Shown: positions 10,185 through 21,653 of the stretch, one piece after another
Numbering within the stretch: the stretch's first letter is position 1
Layout: each line of letters starts with the position of its first letter
Assembly (NCBI GenBank): GCA_030435675.1
Contig: CM059623.1
Coordinates: forward strand, 3,808,012 to 3,872,011
DNA from: Steinernema hermaphroditum
Taxonomy: Eukaryota > Nematoda > Chromadorea > Rhabditida > Steinernematidae
DNA: 64,000 nt
Direction of reading: 5' to 3'
Translations under genes and position numbers: made by a program
The notes under the pieces: generated by a model
What the model was told of the DNA's origin: nothing
Databases searched by the model: none
Seen by the model: only the letters and a program-made list of their open reading frames with translations

Positions 10185-10713
10185 TGACGGCCTTCTTGGC
10201 AAAACGACGGAACCGAAGGAGAATGGTGCATTTTTTGCTACCCACTTTCTTCGAGAAGTCATCATTCCATCAGTTCCGTGGTCTTCCTAGAGGCTTCTTA
10301 ACGGAAGGCCGCCATTTCTCGAGTCGGTTTGATCACTTCTCAGAGCATCCGTTCGCCATCTTCCAAACGAAGTTTTATTTTCTTCTTCTTGTGGCTTCGT
10401 CGATGTTCTTCACCTTCGTGACGCCTCGGAACCACTATTCCGTCTTCCTGTCTGGTAGACGTACTCCGGCCATTTGGTGCTCCATCCGTCGTTGAGCGGT
10501 CGAGTCTTCTGTGCTGAGTTCGAGAGCGATCAGGTTTCGGATTTGTAGAGCAAGGCGAGGAGTGCGCACTGGTTGAAGAGCCTTCGGTTCCATCGAATCA
10601 GAACGCTTATGGAGAATTCTGTGTATCGTATGAAGACATTCCATCCACTTCCCATTCTTTGACTGATTTCTTTCGTGTGGTCTCGCCTGACTTCCTGCCC
10701 TCCATGTTTTCAC
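10185..10713 (-). mobile_element. Degenerate 3' end of a non-LTR retrotransposon ORF2
   Basis: The minus strand encodes, with stops, a peptide order typical of the C-terminus of endonuclease/reverse-transcriptase polyproteins: TAQRRMEHQMAGVRLPDRK, then RGVTKVKNIDEATRRRK, W-K-MANG, and finally KKPLGRPRNWWNDDF. The 'RRME..M.GV.L.DR..' and 'LGRP..RW.DD' blocks are hallmarks of RTE/CR1-like elements. At least two in-frame stops and no intact reverse transcriptase core mark it as a dead fragment. I see no 5' portion. Confidence 0.65.
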
Positions 10714-11772
10714 CGTTCATTGGGAACCGACCACGAAGATAAATCTACCTCGGCCTTCAAAATTGCCACAAGTGAACGTTATCCTTAAAAGCCGGCTTAT
10801 ACGCTCACCCGACCATAAATACAAATCCCATTTTGGTGGTATGTACGCCTGATTATGAAAACACCTTTCGAAACTTACGTCCTAGCGTAAGCATTGTTTC
10901 ATTGGCGGATACTTCAGAAGGTTCCTTTGTTAGCACAAAAAAACGATACATGTAGTGACTCCAGATGGTTTCATATGATATTTCAGCAAGAGATACGAAT
11001 CACGAGGTGCTCGTGGCTCGTCCACATTAATGTGTTTCCACAGAAAAGCGGGGGAGTCCGTCGATTTTCCCACAGATCGATTTCATGCTCATATCGCAGC
11101 GCACAAAAACAAGAAGGAGCATATGTTTGATAATGGATGGAGACAACACATTTCGAACACATGCTTGAAATTTGCTGAGGACGCCGCATGTGCCGCTAAG
11201 GCGCAAACCTCTTCATCTGTTCTTCGGACATTTCCAATCAATTCTCAGTTGTATCTCTTCTATTCTGTTGTGTGGAAATGTGTATTCACGTGGTTCTTTT
11301 TGGGGTCAAATTACGAGTAGGTACAAGTCACTTGAATTCTGCAACACCTCTTGGCTTGACTGGTCACGACAAGGAAAAAGGTCGAAAGTGCACCAGTCGA
11401 GTTGTTGTCGTGGAGATCAGGTGACATTTTTGTTGATTCTTGGAAATCGCTCTCCCTTCATGCTTGCACTTCTTTGAACTAACCGAGGGATTGGCAATAA
11501 ACAGCGAATTCCGATACGCCCATTGGCGATCGGGGTAGAACTTTCACTTGGATCTGTTTTCAGCCCTTCTTGTCAACAAAGTGTTGTATGGTGAGGATGT
11601 TCATTATTGCCTCAATCATACTTTGATCGCAGTGTTCTAGTCCGCAAGTAACCGCGACTCGGTCAGCCACTGGAAGAACGTACTTCTCTAGTTAATCTTC
11701 GAGCCGATACGGTGTGAAGTGGAGATTTTACTAGCTCAAAACTGAAATCAGTCAGTTCAATCAGCGTTCCCA
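10714..11772. other. Gene-poor stretch, possible decayed coding remnant
   Basis: On the minus strand at about 11330-11700 a frame reads coding-like segments such as VADRVAVTCGLEHCDQSM interrupted by stops. I cannot assign it. Near 10900-10930, GGATACTTCAGAAGGTTCC resembles the R1 repeat. Nothing else is supported. Confidence 0.3.
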
Positions 11773-12025
11773 CGAAGGATGCACTCAGTTCGAAACCGGA
11801 ATGAAGCAGCATCGGCTAGAAGATCCGGGGTTCGCATCCGCCCACAGGCAAAAGTTTTTTTGGTGTTTTTCGTGCATTTTCTTCTTTAGAATCAGCCAGT
11901 TAAAAATATTCTAGTATGTTGCGTCAAGAAAGCACATCTTGAAAAAAGTTCTATCTGTGGGCGGATCCGAACCCTGGACCTTCTGACTGGTTCTGCTTCG
12001 CTTCCTTTCGAGGAGGGTGCATCCC
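11773..12025. repeat. Tail-to-tail inverted repeat of tRNA-like units
   Basis: The left arm (about 11773-11860, plus) and right arm (about 12025-11941, minus) share GGATGCAC, CGAAA..GGAA.GAAGCAG, GAAG.TCC.GGGTTCG.ATCC and GCCCACAG. Each arm ends in a T tract pointing into the roughly 80-nt loop. The GGTTCGNATCC block is a B-box. Unlike the other pairs, transcription from these promoters would converge. Confidence 0.6.
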
Positions 12026-13130
12026 TAATATGAACGCACGCTTCAAATTATGAAATGTTCGAGAAAGGTTCGATCCACACAACTCCTTCTTTTTTTTGTT
12101 CTCACATTACCGGTCTTCTACCAAGTTTCTACTCTTATATCTACGTCTTAGACAGTGACAAATTAGATAGCAACAAGAAGCGCATGGACCACACTGTAGT
12201 CTAATCTGGCCTCAGTGGTGATGGTGACACCCATATTTTTAAGCCGATGTCCCAAAAAATAACACACAAATGACCAGTCCACAATTATCCACTTTCTCCT
12301 GTCCACCGGCCAATTATAATCTCACACATGACCAGGAAGAACAATTCCATGTTCTCCACGCTAATTACTTAATTCGCCCTCGTCTGTGCGCTCATGCGCG
12401 ACTTCCGCGATTTGTCCTCCTCATGGCTACAGTCGCTTCGCGCGCGCGCGCGTAACCATGCCGGCGGAAACAATATGCGCCGTGTCAACTGACCATCTGT
12501 ACACGACAGCTTTCCCAACGGTAATCCGTTATTATTGTTATTGCGTGCGCGCGCGCATCTCGACAGTCCCCGCGCCATGTGACGCCGAAGCGGAGAGCCG
12601 CAGACCGTTTGGGGCTCATTATTTCGGTCGTTATATGTGCGCCTCGGGGCTATGGGCTCGGCAACGGCTGTTGCAACAAGCGGTCCCGAGGCTATTATGT
12701 GATTTGTGGTCGCGATTTATGGGGTCCCCAATTTTCTCGTGACTGTTGCTGAATTAGTTCCGAGCAGCTGGTTGTCAGATAAGTTTTCATGCTGAGCGCC
12801 AGCTTCTATTGAAGTCATCTATTTGTGAATATGATCTTAGCAGTTTTTCGATTTGATCTGTCAAAAAAATGGCGTAAAAAACGGACAACCTCGAGACGTC
12901 CTCTGTTTTCACACCCTTTCCTTGACTCATCGAGCGCCTCTCCAAAACGATCCCCGTCTTGGACTTAACCCTGGAGTGTTTGGCCTCTTACCGAAGGGGA
13001 TCCGGGCGCGATTTCCATGTACTCGCCTCGGTATCTGGCCGGGGCTCCAGTCCATGGGCGCTTCGAGGAAGAGAGGGTCGGCCCAAGTCGGAAGGGCACC
13101 CATAACAACGAAATAGTACACTTTTATCCC
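12026..13130. other. Non-coding stretch with GC-rich, enhancer-like island (about 12360-12740)
   Basis: The island holds TTACTTAATTCG, two (GC)n runs (12438-12453 and 12546-12555), GTTATTATTGTTATTGCG, and GCGATTTATGGGG, the last a Hox/Cdx-type TTTATGG site. Frames here are interrupted and lack splice sites. Similar islands recur at 14140-14600, 18200-18440, 19680-19990, 20717-20815, 26830-27280 and 62810-63120. A regulatory role is inferred from composition only. Confidence 0.35.
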
Positions 13131-13340
13131 CTATATATAAACGGAGAACCGATGGGTCCGTTGGTCTGTGTGTTTTTCCGTGCGCACGGCGGAAGCACCC
13201 ACACAAAATAAGAACCCCGAGGGGAACCGAACCCGACACCACCCGCTAACAAACGGAGAGCGTTCGCAATGAGCCACACACACAGCTGCGATGGAAGCGC
13301 TTTACTCCCACTACGTCTCTGGCGATGTTAGGCATTGAGT
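13131..13340 (-). repeat. Dispersed repeat family R3 with tRNA-like core, copy 1
   Basis: Shares AACGGAGAACCGA, then a B-box region (minus strand GTGTCGGGTTCGGTTCCCC), then CAATGAGCCACACACACAG, with the segment at 53175-53340. On the minus strand TGTGGCTCATTGCGA stands in the A-box position. This suggests a tRNA-derived short repeat. Confidence 0.5.
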
Positions 13341-13344
13341 TTTT

Positions 13345-15013
13345 TTGCTGCTTTTGAGTGATTTTTTGCCTATTTTGCAATTAGCTGAGTTGTCTGTTCG
13401 AGTTTCCTAAAACTTTACAGTTTTTTCGCCCACTTTAGCCATTTACATGAGCGCCAATCTTGCCGCCCGACTACTTGGCTTTATAAAGTAACTGGAGGGC
13501 GCGAATTCGCGCGCAGCCGCGTTTATTCCTTCTTATTATAAGGGCGATTCAGATCGGGCTGCGACTTAGTTTTGTGTTGTGAACCGAGGCGATCCGCCAA
13601 TGTTGAATATGCACCCCAAATTGAACCATTAATTCGATTCTTATGGAATTCGAGTATCATATTTGTTTTGTGTTGTGAATGACTGATTCTTTTATTTTTT
13701 TTTCTTCAATACTTATTTCATTTCGACAATTGGAGGATGAGCGCTATTTTCCTGTGTTCCCCTTGTTATGCTTATTATGTTATGCTCTGTACATATTATA
13801 AGCTACTCCAACGACCAGTAATATAACCAAGTTTCAGCTATGGTATTTGAATCGTCATGGGTGGTATTCGACGAATTTCATCAAATACTGAAAAATAAAC
13901 ATTACTAATGAACTTTTAATTAGAATCGTCAAAGTGCATCGTATGGATCAACTGCAGAGTAACCATTTGGTACCAAACAGTACAAAGATATAGAAAAAAA
14001 AACATAAATTCGATTAGATTAAATTCTATCTAATACCACCAACGACGATTCAACAGCCCTAGTTTCAGGAGAAGCTTTCTTTCGATCGAAAATGTAGAAG
14101 ACCATTTAGCCCTGATATTCCCATCATAAGCCGCCATAACTCGGTCGAATATCCATCGAAAACAATACTCTCGGAACAGCCTGAATTCCCCAAAAAATTC
14201 CGCTCCTAATTGAAGTCTTCTCCGGGGCGCCAATAAGATTCCGGCGCCTGAATGAAACGCCGTCGGCGGCTCCTCGGGTGGCCAATTAAGGCAATTATCA
14301 AATAATTATAGCCGTAAAATTGGATCAATCCCAATAAAGGCCTAGTAATTGGGGGCGTCGCGCGTGTCCGCCCCGCAATACGAGGCGAACGCGCCTCTCC
14401 CAAGGCGTTCGTTTGTCTTATCAGCATGAAGAGAAAGTGCATCCCAAGTGACTCAACCCCCTCCCTCCAGTGTTTACCTTCCACAGCGATCGATTCTTAT
14501 TTTTCGATGTTTTTATTCATGCAACATTGCATCGATTATGAGTCGCCTTTAATGGCGCGCCGCGGCGCAATTAGACTTCTGTTGCCGTCGGTCTTCCAGG
14601 GGCAATTGGATGTTCGATCGAGTTATGAGGGCCTATGCGTGCTTCCTGGGGACTCCACGCTGCTGCTAGGGTGTGCTGGTTGGATGTGTACTGATCGGTT
14701 TATCGGGCGTGTGTCATTGTTTTATGATCACTGTATTTGCACTTATTTCTTCAACCGGAAATGTCGAAAAATTTGAAAAATGATCAGTTCAGCTATCCCA
14801 TTTTTTTGGCGGTTTTAGAGGCGTCTTTATTGGTACTGTCCTGGCAAGGGAAGGTTCCCAGATGTCAGGCGACTATCAGGCTGAAAAGTGCTGGGATGGA
14901 TGGATGGAGAGTCGCCTGGTCTCCACCAAGCTTCACTACCTAGAACAGGGCTCGAAATAGGCAAAAATAATTAAATTCGGGCACTAAGGCATGTAATTCG
15001 ATCGCGGCGGGCA
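13345..15013. other. Non-coding stretch; promoter-like and conserved-looking islands
   Basis: At 13478-13570 is CTTTATAAAG followed by GC-rich palindromic GCGAATTCGCGC and a second TATTATAAGG, a promoter-like arrangement. At 14140-14600 a GC-rich island contains CAAATAATTATAGCC and CTAGTAATTGGGGG, both with homeodomain-type TAAT cores. No intron-linked coding frame is visible. Confidence 0.35.
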
Positions 15014-15084
15014 TGTCCGATTAGCTGAAAGGTAGTGGTCGCGACTGTCATTTTCGAGAGTCGGGTTCGAACCCCCGAGGTGGT
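15014..15084 (+). pseudogene. tRNA-Asp-like pseudogene
   Basis: The segment has a D-arm-like TTAGCTGAAAGGTAGTGG, an anticodon-loop-like CTGTCAT (GTC, Asp) and a good T-arm GTCGGGTTCGAACCCCCGAG. The acceptor stem does not pair and the anticodon stem has mismatches. It is best read as a tRNA-derived pseudogene or single member of the tRNA-like repeat family. Confidence 0.5.
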
Positions 15085-15089
15085 GAGTG

Positions 15090-17010
15090 GTTTTTCCCAT
15101 TGAAGTGAATTAATAGTCAGTAATACGGTAGTCAGTAAAAATATCTTGATCAGTCGAAAAGACGCATAACTCAACAGCTTCAAAGCAATAAAAAAAGTAT
15201 TAAAACGCCCTTGAAGTGTTGTTTTGTTTGTACTGTTGTGTATATGACGGCCATCCCATGGCACGAGCGATTCTACGGTGTTAGCATTTTTCTTATCCGC
15301 AGCAACAGTTTGTATCGGTTAGTAATAACTGTTAGTAAATGAGACTGAATCACGCCCCAAAAGTTTTGAAAATCAACTAAAGACTTCGACTGATTCGGAG
15401 TGATATGTTGGATTATTAGTCAAAATGGACATTTTTTGATCGTTTCTACCACCATCCGCCGATAAAGGAACTGTCCAAAGTGCTATGTGCTGATACTGAT
15501 GCACGGCTTAGTATATCATTTTTGTTCAGGTGGCGATTGTCTCTACATGGGTAAAGAGTAACTCAGTTTACAAACCTTGGATCCTTGCTTTATTTTTTTT
15601 TTTTTGTTTTCGCTCTACGAACACACAAATCACATTTTTGCGAGCAGAGATACATTTTCAAATGCCTTCTCTACCTTCAAGTCTCTCCAATTGTATGTGC
15701 GAATAAGTAGGTCTGTCCCATATCGAAACTTCCTTTTATCATTCCTACATAGCTCATCATCTGATACTCTTGTGAAAAGTACGTACACGTGCTAAGGCCT
15801 ATGGGTTCGCATCGCACTCATCATGATGGGCGCGTAGCACCTTTGACCGTTCCCTTGTGACTCAAACGCTGAGTCACATGGGGCCACCGGTTGTTGCCGT
15901 CTTCTTCTTATGGGGTGTTCAAATGTGTATTTTCCATGTCGATTATCGTTTCACGGTAACTTTGTATTTGATAAAAACAGGCATTTTGTAGTCTTGTAAG
16001 ACATCATCCGGTACGAATAGTCACGTGAGTATTTTTGACATAAAGTGTAAAAAGAATAACATATCCTTCTTGTTTTCTCACCGGTCGGTCAAATATAATT
16101 GCACATATTTAGACATATTTTTATTGGAAGGGCAGCCACAATTTTTATCGCGTGGGCTTCTGCAATAACGTCAAATTACAGCCTTCGCAATCTGCATTTG
16201 AATAGCGCCATTCTCCACAAGGCAGTTCCTCTTTTGGGCCATGAGTTGAAGGCCATGAGTTCATTGAATTCTCAATGAATTTTTTATTATTATTTGGCGT
16301 AATGTTCTTGAATGAACCTCCAAAACTAATTATACAACCTCCTTGAGTGATGAATAGTCTGTACAAACACAATACATTCAGTTTTTTGGAATAACGAACC
16401 TTCAAAACTGATTGTATGTCCCAGAGAGCCTCTTCGACTGATGTATAATCTGGACGGATACAATGCACTCAATTTTCAACCCTTGACAGCTTCCGCTGAA
16501 GATGATTTAATGAGAGGTCACACCTAGTTCACTGATGCGGCTGTGCTCCTGCAGCCGGCAGAACCGTGACTCCTGAAGAATTATTGCATGTGCATTTCTG
16601 CCAAATGTTTGCTTTTGCTGCCCATCCTCTCACCGGTAATTCCACCCAGCTTCTGTTTGTTTGCGGCAGCGGAAGCACACGCACTCGGCGCACGCAACCG
16701 TTCTTAATGGATCTGGCGCGACGCGACCTTTTAGCGCCCTCGCGGTTATGATCCCAAGTGCAAACGGCGCTCGTCACATCGTTACTACTTCGGCCATGTG
16801 CTCACGCGATCGATCGTCTTAGGTTAGTGGTGACCTTTCATCTGTCATATCCGCACTAGTTTATATTTTGTAAATCGTATATCCTCGAATTTTACACCTA
16901 CATAAGGGTGATATCTTCAGATGGTTTTCTCAACAAATTGTCTGTATATATTCCTGCTTCATGCAGATAAAATAATAAAAAAAGAATAGGCAGATCCATA
17001 ACATTGGATT
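15090..17010. other. No supported gene
   Basis: AT-rich sequence with a T12-13 run at about 15592. A moderately GC-rich island at 16530-16830 (with TTCTGTTTGTTTGCGG) may be regulatory. I see no coding gene. Confidence 0.35.
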
Positions 17011-17011
17011 T

Positions 17012-17184
17012 TCCAACGCCAGGACTCGAACTTGCGCCGGTCTTTTGGGAGTCAGGACTACTAGCCGTTATACCACTTGCACGCAATTCCCCATGGTTTC
17101 TTAGACTTTGTGTTTCAGTGGTCGAGTGGCAAAGTCATTAGATTGGTAATCAAGCGATCCAGGTTCGAATCCCCTCCGGTGAAC
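17012..17184. repeat. Head-to-head tRNA-like pair 3
   Basis: The minus arm (17088..17012) has AGTGGTATAACGGCTAGTAG and the B-box AAGTTCGAGTCCTGG. The plus arm (17109..17184) has TTCAGTGGTCGAGTGGCAAA, an anticodon-like loop TTGGTAA, and the B-box AGGTTCGAATCCCC. Acceptor stems do not close convincingly. T-rich tracts follow both arms (GTTTATTTTGGCTTTT on the plus side). Confidence 0.6.
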
Positions 17185-17189
17185 TATAG

Positions 17190-18660
17190 TTTATTTTGGC
17201 TTTTCCACAGAAACGAAACATTTTTTGCTTATTTTTGCAGCGATTGGCAGTGATTATGAGCTATTTTGAGTGCATTTCATTGCAAAGTCATTTTATTCAC
17301 TCATGGTTAACCGTATTTTTGCGATAAATGTCCCTTGTGCGTTTCCAGAACATTTCATATTCCCTGATTACGTCAAAACCTCAAAGGAACAGTTGATCTT
17401 TAGATTAGACTTCAAAAAACCAGAGTGCAATATATAGTTCACGGAGGGCCGCAAGGGAAAGGTCATAAATCTGTTTTTTTTTTTCAGAATGGAAATTATT
17501 TTTTGAGTGATTCTTTTAAGTTCCGGGCGTTCAGATGAACATGATATCGTTCAATTTCATGTCTGTACGAAAGCGTACAAGTCCTCAAGAACCGAATGTC
17601 TAAGAAAAGCATTGGAAAGTCTTTAGAGAGGACACGATTTCGCATGCACACGAATCTTATGCACTGAATATGGTTGATGAAAAGGGTTAGTAATTCAGCG
17701 AAATCGCCAATATTTAATCGCTATCTGCGTGGTATCGAAATTGGGTCTATTGTCCCAAAATCTGTGATACTAACCACTTCACATTAAAGCATCGTTCTTT
17801 GTTCTTTAAGGAATGATGTTAGGTATAGTGTTCTGCAATCATCAAATGACCTTCCCGGGTTCCAACCCCGTAGAAGACTTTTTATTTTGGGTCTTTCATG
17901 TTTCAATACTTAAGATCTTCTTATCAAAGTGTTAAAACATGTATTTCTGTATGTCCCTTATCCTCATAGCACACATGGGCACATGTTCGGCATTCCCAGA
18001 ACACCCCCCGATCTCAAAAGCAAACAGTTAACGCGTCAACCACTTGTCTTTTCCATCCCCTCCTCACCTCCCTGGCGACGGCCTCACATCTACGGTTACA
18101 TCCTTCTGATCCTTTTGCCCGCGTTTATGCAAATCCGCCTAATCCACGGCATTTGTTTATGTGTGCAGTTCAGAAGGACGCCGCACGTCGGATGACTCTT
18201 AAGGCCACCACTCCACAAGAAGGCCATTAGCCTTCGCGGGCCACTGGCACGAGACGCGCGGCTGTTCGCGTTTTTTGGCGTCTCCGCGCGCGCGGAGATG
18301 TCGCTCGGTGATGCAAAAGAAATTTGATGGATTTGCGCTGCGTGTGTTATTCAATAATTCATTTGCATATAAGTGCTAGTAAAAGCTGTCAGTTTGCGGC
18401 GTCAGTTGTGCGCGTTTAGTGGATGCAAGTGGCCGTTTAGACCCTCGGAGGGTCTTTTGCACTCTTTTGAGTGCCGCTATCCAAAGAAGATTGTCGCAAA
18501 ATTTGATTTTATGTCCTTCCTGTCTGTGTAATATTTCCATGTGAATTTATTCGATGTCAACACAACAGATATAATGTCAAAAAGGATAAACTGTGAAATG
18601 TTGCAGAAGCAAATCTTAGTGTTAATTGTTTAAAAATAAATGCGAAACATTTTAAAAGAC
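17190..18660. other. No supported gene; tRNA-like fragment and one GC-rich island
   Basis: Around 17819-17875 a single tRNA-like fragment has the B-box CGGGTTCCAACCCCG followed by T5. At 18200-18440 is a GC-rich island with CGCGCGCGGAGATG and a nearby octamer-like ATTTGCATATAAG that includes a TATA-like string. I see no coding gene. Confidence 0.35.
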
Positions 18661-18674
18661 GAAAAAAGGATATT

Positions 18675-19133
18675 TCGTTCGCGCGGATTCGAACCCGGGT
18701 TGGTCGTTTTCTAATCGGGAGAGTTTACCACTCGGCCATCCGGACCAGGGTTGTGCGTAACAATGCGTGTGTCCGGAACCGGAAGAAACGGCTCGAGGCG
18801 GGTTCGAATCCACCCTGAGGACTGACATTTTTATCTTCACTCATTTTCATTTGACATTAGTCGCAAAGTTTTTCTTCTTTCAATTTATGTCAAAAGAAAA
18901 ACTATGTTAATAAAATAACTGCCTTAAACCGACGATAAAAATGTTTGGTCTCGGGGGGATTCGAACCCGCCTCGAGCCGTTTCTTCCGGTTCCGACTTAC
19001 GGATTACTTCCGCACAACTCTGATCCGGACGCCCCCGCTCAACAATCATCAGGAATCATGCGCAGATTGTATAATGGCTAGTAGCCTTGATTCACAATCG
19101 ACCGATGATGGTTCCAGTCCGCGCTGGGCATAA
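18675..19133. repeat. Cluster of four tRNA-like units in alternating orientation (pairs 4 and 5)
   Basis: Units: minus 18748..18675 (GGATGGCCGAGTGGTAAACT, B-box GGGTTCGAATCC), plus 18751..18826, minus 19030..18950, and plus 19056..19133 (TATAATGGCTAGTAGCC, B-box TGGTTCCAGTCC). Units two and three are inverted copies of each other: both contain CCGGAAGAAACGGCTCGAGG followed by CGGGTTCGAATCC, so they form a hairpin-capable palindrome with a loop of about 120 nt. The outer junctions are head-to-head. Confidence 0.6.
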
Positions 19134-19139
19134 CTCATA

Positions 19140-19904
19140 TTTATTTGTTTTCTATGTTGTTTTCCATTTTTCCATTTTTTCCGTTACAACAACTATGAAA
19201 TTAGAAAAGTTTTTTGTTCTTCGACCATTTTCCATAATGATCCATTTCTGTTTTTACAAGAAATATAATTGAAGTGCAACGTCTATTCAAAAGTCCAATT
19301 CTAAATCTCCGCAAAAAGTCAACTTTCCGATATAATAAAAAATATCAAATTTACGACCTCCAGTGAAATATTAGGCTTACGTTTTTAGACGTCTTCCATC
19401 TACTCTGGACTACGGGATGTTTCAAAAGAAGATCGACGACTCCTTTGGGACTTCCTGTGTAGTGCAGGAATTAAAAATCCCAATTTAGGAACCATTCTCA
19501 AGAAAACTTTATTATACAAAAAATGGCGATCCTGTCATCATGACCTAAAAATAAAGTGTAAACAAAACTCATCCACTTTTCTCAGAGCCATTTTCCAAAT
19601 AAACCGAATGAGGTCAAACATGTCCTAAAACATAGCGGCGGACAAGGTCACCGCAGGGCCCTCCCTGACAGCCTCGTGCCCAAAAACGATTGTCGATTTA
19701 GTGCTCGCGATTTAATTATCTCATAAAATCGCGCTTCTTTGTTCACACTCGCCTCTCCTTTCATTAATCTTGATTTCATTTAGACGCCGGCTCCGATTCC
19801 CTCTCGCTCTCTTCAAACGCCACTTGGCGCGCTCAAGGACGCGACGGGACTCTTACAGTCGCGTTCGGGCGTGCGCATGAGCCCAAGTGTTGCGCAACCG
19901 CGAC
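19140..19904. other. No supported gene
   Basis: AT-rich to 19620, then a GC-rich island with CGATTTAATTATCTCATAAA and CTCTCGCTCTC that leads into the duplicated block at 19905. It looks regulatory rather than coding. Confidence 0.35.
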
Positions 19905-19988
19905 CATAGCGCTAATTATGCGCGCACTCAGCTGTCCTCAGCGACAATTTGTCAAATTTTGAATTCGTGATTTATGCGCCGTGACCAT
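19905..19988 (+). promoter_or_regulatory. Duplicated enhancer-like block, copy 1
   Basis: The order TAGCGCTAATTATGCGC, CTCAGCTGTC (E-box CAGCTG), CGACAATTTGTCAAA, GAAT..CGTGATTTATG is repeated at 20717-20815 with small gaps. TAATTA and TTTATG are homeodomain-type sites. Retention of the order across a duplication in unconstrained surroundings suggests a cis-regulatory module, but its target gene is not in view. Confidence 0.5.
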
Positions 19989-20306
19989 GTTGCAGCAGCA
20001 AAGGGGAGGTGGATGGAAAAACTGGTTCATAGATGGGTCTAGAATGTCCTAAAGGGTGATTTTTGAGATAGCAACGGAATGAAACAGATAGACGAGGCTC
20101 ATTTGCTTAAGTTTTTACAACCTGTACGTCTTGAACATATGTACATTTTCTGAAATATTACATGCATATAGTTCTTAGATTGTCGTTGTTCTTAGATTAT
20201 TTGCCACAGCGAATTTATTAAGACGAGACCGTTTTCTGGCATTTTTTTAAATTGATCCCGGCGAGTTGATGGTGCTATGTGTACTCTCACCTGTCCTCTC
20301 AGCATT

Positions 20307-20378
20307 TCCGATGTGGTCTAGTGGTTAGGATTTGCGGCTCTCACCCGCAAGGCCCGGGTTCGATTCCCGGCATCGGAA
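20307..20378 (+). tRNA. tRNA-Glu (CTC)
   Basis: A complete cloverleaf. The acceptor stem TCCGATG/CATCGGA pairs fully. The D-arm is GGTCTAGTGGTTAGGA, the anticodon stem TGCGG/CCGCA encloses the loop CTCTCAC (anticodon CTC), and the T-arm is CCGGGTTCGATTCCCGG. Discriminator A. A T5 terminator (AAGTTTTTG) follows within 10 nt. No intron. It is a normal nuclear tRNA gene, clearly distinct from the degenerate tRNA-like pairs nearby. Confidence 0.95.
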
Positions 20379-20716
20379 GAAGTTTTTGAAATGCGAATTT
20401 AAAGAACTCTGCTTTTTCTTGATTTCTTCACTATTTTCAAGTGCCAAAAACAAAAGACAACATTTGACAATGTTTACAATCCCTTTTTTGGAGAGATTTC
20501 GGTGTATATTTTGGTGAGATTAGAGCGGATTCCTTACCTTTTGATTTTTGGTTCTCCAAGGCCTCCCAGTATCCAGAAGTTTACATGAATTGAGCCCTTT
20601 TTGATTATATTATTTTTGTTTATTGTATCTGTTATCGTTTCTCAAAACATCAAAACAGCAATATTTCGCCATATATACTATTAGGAGTCCGCATAAACAT
20701 CGGTCACTTTTCTAAG
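20379..20716. other. No supported gene
   Basis: AT-rich spacer between tRNA-Glu and the second enhancer-like block. I see nothing in it. Confidence 0.4.
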
Positions 20717-20815
20717 CCCTAGCGCTAGGATCAAATCCCTAATTATGCGCTCAGCTGTCTGACGCAACAATTAGTCAAAAATTGTGAATGCTCGTGATTT
20801 ATGGCGTGTGTCGCC
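20717..20815 (+). promoter_or_regulatory. Duplicated enhancer-like block, copy 2
   Basis: Contains CTAATTATGCGCTCAGCTGT, CGCAACAATTAGTCAAAA and AATGCTCGTGATTTATGG in the same order as 19905-19988, about 0.8 kb away in the same orientation. CTAATTATGCGC, CAGCTGTC and CGTGATTTATG are identical between copies. Confidence 0.5.
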
Positions 20816-21653
20816 GGCGACGACAGGAACCTACCGTCGAAGGCGATTTGTAACATTCCCACCGGCGGCGGCGGTAGTGCGCGGATGAGAGAAACTGTAA
20901 TTTGAGCCGTATTTGGGTTGCGATCGCCGATGGTGTGAGTAAACAGTCTTCCCACAGCATCACGTACTACTATTTTACGCTTTGTGTGGTCCGCTCTTGT
21001 TTATAGGCTGGCTTGTGGAGAGCATTACGGTACTTCACGCGGATATCGAAGAGTCGATAACTGTTTACTTCTCACCACAATGTGCAAACACTTCTCGATT
21101 GCGCGCCTATTGCATTACAAGTGATCCTTTTGGGGATCTTGCAGTGGACAGCTGCAACTTCCTGTCCGCGACGTGTCCTTTAAGTGCTTATGATGAGGAG
21201 GCGACAGCTCGTCTTAAGTGCTGCTCGATGTCATGGCGACGTATTCCCAATTGGCGCTATTCATATACTCGTATAGCTCTATTGGTCTTCGCTGAATCCT
21301 CCTGTATTTCTTGACCAAAATGGACCACTGGCTACCGATGTGTCCATTTGAACAATGATTTTTTTGTTCGTTTTCATGGCTGAATGGATAGTCTATATTG
21401 CACTAGTTCTTATGATGTCGTACCATGGAAGCACCTTCAAAAGTTACGCTCGATTGTCCATAATCTTTTCCAAGGAACAACTGCCTGTGTGGTCAAAACG
21501 GACTGACAGTTTTCGTATCCGGGTTAGACACCTTTCCCAGCCACGCTACTTTCATTTCGTTATCCATTTTGCGTCCTGAGATGATGTACAAAAACACACA
21601 ACAAAGATTGACCAGGTCGAGCAGAAAAATCCCCGTCGTCGGCAGCACTATAC
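20816..21653. other. No supported gene
   Basis: An open frame of about 110 codons on the plus strand at 20982-21314 has several Cys residues but no splice support or recognisable domain. I do not call it. Confidence 0.35.

Noticed and set aside
17101..17186. Possible genuine tRNA-Thr (loop TTGGTAA, anticodon GGT)
   Set aside because: The anticodon stem has a mismatch, the acceptor stem does not pair and the T-stem is weak; it fits the tRNA-like repeat family better.
20982..21314. 110-codon plus-strand frame with several Cys residues
   Set aside because: No splice context, signal peptide or recognisable Cys spacing; it is probably a chance frame.
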